Positions 60,091-64,000 of a stretch of 64,000 nucleotides of DNA are shown one piece after another. Below the pieces are notes generated by a model. That model was not told the origin of the DNA, searched no databases, and was given only the letters and a program-made list of their open reading frames with translations. The DNA is from HGM04593 sp045630965. GTDB taxonomy: Bacteria > Bacteroidota > Bacteroidia > Bacteroidales > Bacteroidaceae. How positions within the stretch are numbered: position 1 is the first letter of the stretch; each line of letters starts with the position of its first letter. The stretch is taken from NCBI GenBank assembly GCA_045630965.1, contig JAZQTU010000042.1, forward strand, positions 62,001-126,000. Reading direction: 5' to 3'. Both the position numbers and the translations under genes were made by a program.

Positions 60091-61443
60091 TTATAGATTT
60101 TTATAGAACTCCACTACAGCCTCAATGCCTTTGCGGAAGATATCAAGGTTGAAATTCTCGTTGGGCGAGTGGATTGCATCGCTCTCCAAGCCGAACCCCA
60201 TCAGAATTGTCTTTACACCGAGAATCTTTTCAAAATCGCTGATAATAGGAATACTACCACCACGGCGCACTGCAAGAGGTTTCTTGCCGAATGCCTTCTC
60301 GAAACCCTTCTCAGCAGCTTTATAAGCCGGGAGAGTTATAGGACACACATATCCTTGACCACCATGCATTGGGGTAATCTTCACCTTAACGCTTTCTGGA
60401 GCGAGCGATGCAAAATAGTCTACGAACATCTTTGAGATTTTCTCGTGGTCCTGATGTGCCACCAGACGACACGAAAGCTTTGCGTATGCCTTTGACGGCA
60501 ACACGGTCTTGCTACCCTCTCCTGTATAACCGCCCCAGATACCGCATACATCAAACGCAGGACGACAGCTGTTACGTTCAAGAGTTGAATACCCCTTTTC
60601 ACCGCGCAGGGCATTCACTTCAATTGCAGCCTTGTATTTTTCCTCATCAAACGGAATTGATGCGAGCATATCACGCTCTTCTTTTGACAGTTCCTCGACA
60701 TCGTCGTAAAAACCGGGAACGGTTATACGTCCGTCAGCATCAATCACTTTTGATATCATTTCGCAGAGCACTGTTATAGGGTTAGCCACAGCTCCGCCGA
60801 AGTGTCCGGAATGAAGGTCACGGTTAGGACCGGTCACCTCTACCTCCCAATATGCAAGACCGCGCAAGCCGGTTGTAAGCGATGGCAATTCTGCGCCAAG
60901 CATGCTTGTATCGCTGACAAGGATGATGTCGGCCTTCAAAAGTTCCTTATTCTCCTTGAGAAACGCATTAAGACTTGGAGAGCCAATCTCCTCTTCACCC
61001 TCAAAAATAAATTTTACATTATGGTTAAGCAAGCCGTTCTTAACCACATACTCGAACGCTTTCGCCTGAATCATCGCCTGACCTTTATCGTCGTCGGCAC
61101 CACGTGCCCACATACGACCATCCTTCACAACAAGTTCAAAAGGATTGGTATTCCACAGTTCAAGCGGTTCCACAGGCATAACGTCGTAATGCGAATAGAC
61201 CAGCACTGTAGGTGCCGAAGCATCGACTATCTTTTCGGCATAGACAAGTGGATTTCCGGTAGAAGGCATCACCTCTGCCCTGTCCACACCTGCCTCAAGC
61301 AGCAGTTCCTTCCAACGGTTGGCACACGCCACAATATCACCTTTATGTTCAGTCTTTGCACTGATACTTGGAATACGTATCAACGATGACAACTCATCAA
61401 TAAAGCGCTGTTCATTTTCCTGTATATACTTCTTTACTTCCAT
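60091..61443 (-). CDS. M20-family dipeptidase/deacylase
   Basis: A 450-residue co-catalytic zinc peptidase: VLVYSHYDVMPVEPLELW (His and Asp of the first motif), RGADDDKGQAMIQ (bridging Asp), FIFEGEEEIGSPSL (catalytic Glu-Glu), VSDTSML, and the dimerisation domain around LRGLAYWEVEVTGPNRDLHSGHFGGAVANP. The last metal ligand lies in GFGLESDAIHSPNENF. It fits the M20 cytosolic non-specific dipeptidase (CNDP-like) group, which cleaves short peptides. It has no signal peptide and a consensus promoter directly upstream. It could finish digestion of imported peptides, but it is not in the SusCD operon. Confidence 0.93.
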   Translation of the reverse strand: MEVKKYIQENEQRFIDELSSLIRIPSISAKTEHKGDIVACANRWKELLLEAGVDRAEVMPSTGNPLVYAEKIVDASAPTVLVYSHYDVMPVEPLELWNTNPFELVVKDGRMWARGADDDKGQAMIQAKAFEYVVKNGLLNHNVKFIFEGEEEIGSPSLNAFLKENKELLKADIILVSDTSMLGAELPSLTTGLRGLAYWEVEVTGPNRDLHSGHFGGAVANPITVLCEMISKVIDADGRITVPGFYDDVEELSKEERDMLASIPFDEEKYKAAIEVNALRGEKGYSTLERNSCRPAFDVCGIWGGYTGEGSKTVLPSKAYAKLSCRLVAHQDHEKISKMFVDYFASLAPESVKVKITPMHGGQGYVCPITLPAYKAAEKGFEKAFGKKPLAVRRGGSIPIISDFEKILGVKTILMGFGLESDAIHSPNENFNLDIFRKGIEAVVEFYKNL

Positions 61444-61475
61444 CTTGAATTATTCTTTATAGATTTACGTTTTTG

Positions 61476-61507
61476 CGAAGATAGGAAAATATTTGATAAT
61501 TATCAAA
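61476..61507 (-). promoter_or_regulatory. Promoter of the M20 dipeptidase gene
   Basis: Minus strand: TTTG (61507-61504), 20 bp spacer, TATCTTCG (61483-61476). It lies directly below the terminator of the sialidase gene. Confidence 0.72.
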
Positions 61508-61510
61508 CAC

Positions 61511-61545
61511 AAAAATGGTGCACAGTTTTTCTGTGCACCATTTTA
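61511..61545 (-). terminator. Terminator of the sialidase gene
   Basis: Perfect 14-bp stem AAAATGGTGCACAG (61512-61525) with CTGTGCACCATTTT (61531-61544), loop TTTTT, located 21 bp after the stop codon at 61566. Confidence 0.9.
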
Positions 61546-61565
61546 TATAATAGGCGGGTTATGTA

Positions 61566-64000
61566 TTACTTAACGATAACTTTACATACCTTTTCACCTG
61601 CGATTACAACGTATACGCCACGTGCAACGCTTACCTGAGCCTTGCCCTCTGAAACAACCTGACCAGATGCGCTTACAACTCTTACAGAGCCTGCATATCC
61701 CTCAACAACGATCATTCCATTTCCAGCGCTTACACGTACATTGTCAACTACAGCGCTGTCAACACTTACATCTTCAGCCTCTTCAAATACTGCAAATACG
61801 TCTACGTCAGATGTAACTTCAATATCCATGCTCCATTTATCAACAGGTGCTTCAAGTTCAATCTCTTCGTCACCGCACTGTACGTATGTCATGTTATAAC
61901 CCTCAGCAGCTGTTACAACAACACGTACCTTTGTACCTGTAATAACTCTACCGCTGATTTCATTACCCTCTTCGTCATAGTAAACAATTGTACCTTCTCC
62001 CAAAAGATCAGAGGTCAACTGATACATCGGTGCAAAGTTTGCAACATAGTCACGGTTTTCAGTAATTGCAGTTGTTGTGTAAACAGCGTCGGTACTTACA
62101 ACCTCGCCATTCAATGTCCAGTTAACAAAAGAGCACTTTTCATTAGCAACAGCATTCAATACAACTGTCTGAGTTCCGTCAGCTTCCACAGTAGTAGTAA
62201 TGACACCTTCAGAACCTATGTAAACCTCACCGTTAACAGCGTCTGATGAAGAAACATTGATACGATACTTTTCACCGGTATCAACACGCAATATCATATC
62301 CAACAAGATACCGCAGTTACCTGTGATATCAGGATAGCCATCGGGCACGAGTGCATCCCAAGCTATAACAACACGCAAACGATAATCACCTGCCTTGAGT
62401 GTCTCAGGCAACTTGAATGCCGGCAAACCCATACCACTTCCGTATTCATTGGTATAAGGAGATGTACAAGCGTACTGTGAACTTGCAGATTTACCATTGA
62501 TATCTTTACCACCTAAATAGTTGTAAGTTACCAACTCACCACCTGTTGTACCGTCATTGTTTGCGTCGGTATTGAACTTCTTGTCATTGTCATAATCAAC
62601 GTATGCATAAGCATGCATCCACTCTCCTTTCCATTCAAATTTAGGGAATGAAATGCAAGAACCTGGCTTAACATAAAGGATATGGCTCTGAGTACGGTTA
62701 ACATAAACAGGACCTTTACTGTCAGTTGCCTTTACATCGAGAACTTCAAATCCGTTTGAAATCTGGAAAGAATCCAACCAACGGCTACCATAGTTTTTAC
62801 CTGGATATGTTGAATATTCAGTTTCAACAACAAGTTCTTCATAATTAGCTACATATTCAGCAGACTCTGTAACAGATACTCTAACTGACTTTTCTGTACT
62901 TACAACCTCGCCACCCTTTGTCCAGTTTACAAATTCATAACCGCTGTTAACTGTAGCAACAAGATTAGCCATAGAACCTTCAACAATTTCAGCTGATTCA
63001 GCACCGTTAACGGTTACTGTACCACCCTCTGCTGGAGAAGCAGAAACTGTGATAGTATACTTCACACGCTCAGGAGCAGCCTCTGCCTCTGTTGGCAATA
63101 TTGTAAATACTGAAGAGACGTTGCTGTTATAGTAATCGCCACTTGCGCCATCGAAAGAACCTGTAGATTTAACTACGATAGGACCGTAAACATCAACAAA
63201 TTTACCGTTGTCATATCCACGATATCCCCACAAGTGAACGTAACCGAACAACTCGTCAGCAGTTGCACTTACATTACCGTCGATATTAATCTTTGAAATT
63301 TCGAACTGTGTAACAGCACTTGCGCTTGTCTCAAGACCTGTCAAACTTTCGTTATCCAACCAAGGCTTGCCACCGATTGTAGGATATGCAAGATAGTATG
63401 CTGTGTCAGATGTCTTGAACATATACTTTGCAGCATTCTCGTCATATTCACAAGTAAACTTAGCCTCTTCGGGCAATTCCATACCCTCGCTGTATGCAGC
63501 CAAAGCCAACTCACCATTATTATTATACATATAATAGTCGCTCCATCCACGAGAGATGAATGAGTAAGACTTGCCAACCTGTGGCATTGTCAACTCATCG
63601 CTTGAACGGTAGATTGCAATAGCAGACTCAAGAGCAAGTGCGTTCTCTGCAGAAGGATTAGCCTCTGCAGCATCAATAGCAGCCTGCAATGCTGCACGTG
63701 GAGCTTCAGCAGGATAACCTATACCCTTTTTAGCGATAAGGTTCTTTGCTGTCTGCAAAAGTTCTACAGCATCAAAGTTTGCCTCTGCCATGAGCCAATC
63801 CAAAGTAAAGTTGTAGTAAGCGAGGTTAAAACCGTCATCTCCAGGAAGGTTGCTGTCCCACTTACCTTCCTCAACGATGATACCTATTGTGCCGTCAGCA
63901 AGAACCTGCAATGTTGAATATGCAGAATATCCCTCGTATACGCAACGGCTGATAGGCCATGTCTTACCACCATCAAGGCTAAGATATACAGTAACGTTTT
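61566..64000 (-). CDS. Multidomain sialidase-like protein with T9SS-like C-terminal domain, 5' end outside window
   Basis: The frame is open to the window edge (at least 810 residues); the N-terminus is missing. The first visible part, VYLSLDGGKTWPIS, is an Asp-box (BNR repeat), and YSAYSTLQVLADGTIGIIVEEG...FNLAYYNFTLDWL matches the last blades of GH33 exo-sialidases. Next come a FIVAR-like helical segment (LLQTAKNLIAKKGIGYP), an unassigned beta domain, repeat modules of the KYTITVSASPAEGGTVTVNG...GYEFVNWTKGGEVVSTE type (twice), a GEVED-like region (YAYVDYDNDKKFN), and a terminal sorting domain VRVVSASGQVVSEGK...VYVVIAGEKVCKVIVK. It probably removes terminal sialic acid from host glycans at the cell surface. 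The catalytic tyrosine and arginines lie partly outside. Confidence 0.85.
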   Translation of the reverse strand, partial: NVTVYLSLDGGKTWPISRCVYEGYSAYSTLQVLADGTIGIIVEEGKWDSNLPGDDGFNLAYYNFTLDWLMAEANFDAVELLQTAKNLIAKKGIGYPAEAPRAALQAAIDAAEANPSAENALALESAIAIYRSSDELTMPQVGKSYSFISRGWSDYYMYNNNGELALAAYSEGMELPEEAKFTCEYDENAAKYMFKTSDTAYYLAYPTIGGKPWLDNESLTGLETSASAVTQFEISKINIDGNVSATADELFGYVHLWGYRGYDNGKFVDVYGPIVVKSTGSFDGASGDYYNSNVSSVFTILPTEAEAAPERVKYTITVSASPAEGGTVTVNGAESAEIVEGSMANLVATVNSGYEFVNWTKGGEVVSTEKSVRVSVTESAEYVANYEELVVETEYSTYPGKNYGSRWLDSFQISNGFEVLDVKATDSKGPVYVNRTQSHILYVKPGSCISFPKFEWKGEWMHAYAYVDYDNDKKFNTDANNDGTTGGELVTYNYLGGKDINGKSASSQYACTSPYTNEYGSGMGLPAFKLPETLKAGDYRLRVVIAWDALVPDGYPDITGNCGILLDMILRVDTGEKYRINVSSSDAVNGEVYIGSEGVITTTVEADGTQTVVLNAVANEKCSFVNWTLNGEVVSTDAVYTTTAITENRDYVANFAPMYQLTSDLLGEGTIVYYDEEGNEISGRVITGTKVRVVVTAAEGYNMTYVQCGDEEIELEAPVDKWSMDIEVTSDVDVFAVFEEAEDVSVDSAVVDNVRVSAGNGMIVVEGYAGSVRVVSASGQVVSEGKAQVSVARGVYVVIAGEKVCKVIVK

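Overview
The window reads as chromosomal DNA of a Bacteroidales bacterium (Bacteroidaceae/Prevotellaceae-like). The evidence is a SusC/SusD pair, two proteins ending in type IX-secretion-like C-terminal domains, a eukaryote-like (GT3) glycogen synthase beside a GlgP-type phosphorylase, and many promoters of the Bacteroidota form TTTG - about 20 bp - TAnnTTTG. There is no transposase, integrase, CRISPR array or rRNA. Most of the window is core housekeeping DNA with compact, often convergent gene pairs that share bidirectional terminators. The species cannot be fixed from sequence alone.

Layout. 1-1763: secreted M3 peptidase (3' end outside the window). 1947-4412: panB, converging on prs and a ThiE/TenI-like protein. 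4574-7047: three-gene operon of a DUF2148 ferredoxin-like protein, agmatine deiminase and N-carbamoylputrescine amidase (agmatine to putrescine). 7292-11091: phospholipase-D lipoprotein, TlpA-like thioredoxin, patatin, tRNA-dihydrouridine synthase. 11196-12637: three small secreted or lipoproteins of unknown role with striking inverted repeats. 12999-20890: aminotransferase, TPR protein, gyrA, trmD, pyrD/pyrK. 21089-22710: XRE regulator with a clear self-operator, then about 1 kb of G-poor non-coding DNA. 22711-30071: GH20 hexosaminidase, aminotransferase, ettA, type Vd patatin. 30189: tRNA-Arg(ACG). 30670-38844: PagL-like lipid A deacylase, thioesterase, MscS channel, SDR-ALDH pair, dnaB, ispE. 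38895-41463: MBL hydrolase, murB, hemolysin III. 41622-45877: glycogen synthase and glycogen phosphorylase. 46250-50471: carB and upp, separated by a leader holding two small ORFs and a terminator. 50652-59449: operon of a zinc metalloprotease, SusC, SusD and a secreted propeller-like protein. 59648-59904: decayed patatin. 60091-61443: M20 dipeptidase. 61566 to the end: multidomain sialidase, cut by the window edge.

Themes. Pyrimidine metabolism recurs (prs, pyrD/K, carB, upp). Envelope and lipid functions are frequent (two patatins plus one relic, PLD, PagL-like protein, murB). The sialidase and hexosaminidase suggest use of host glycans, and the metalloprotease-SusCD operon suggests import of a peptide or glycopeptide. 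The best candidates for something undescribed are the carB leader, the metalloprotease-SusCD operon, the paired covarying hairpins near 11.2 and 12.2 kb, and the XRE operator beside a strand-asymmetric non-coding kilobase.
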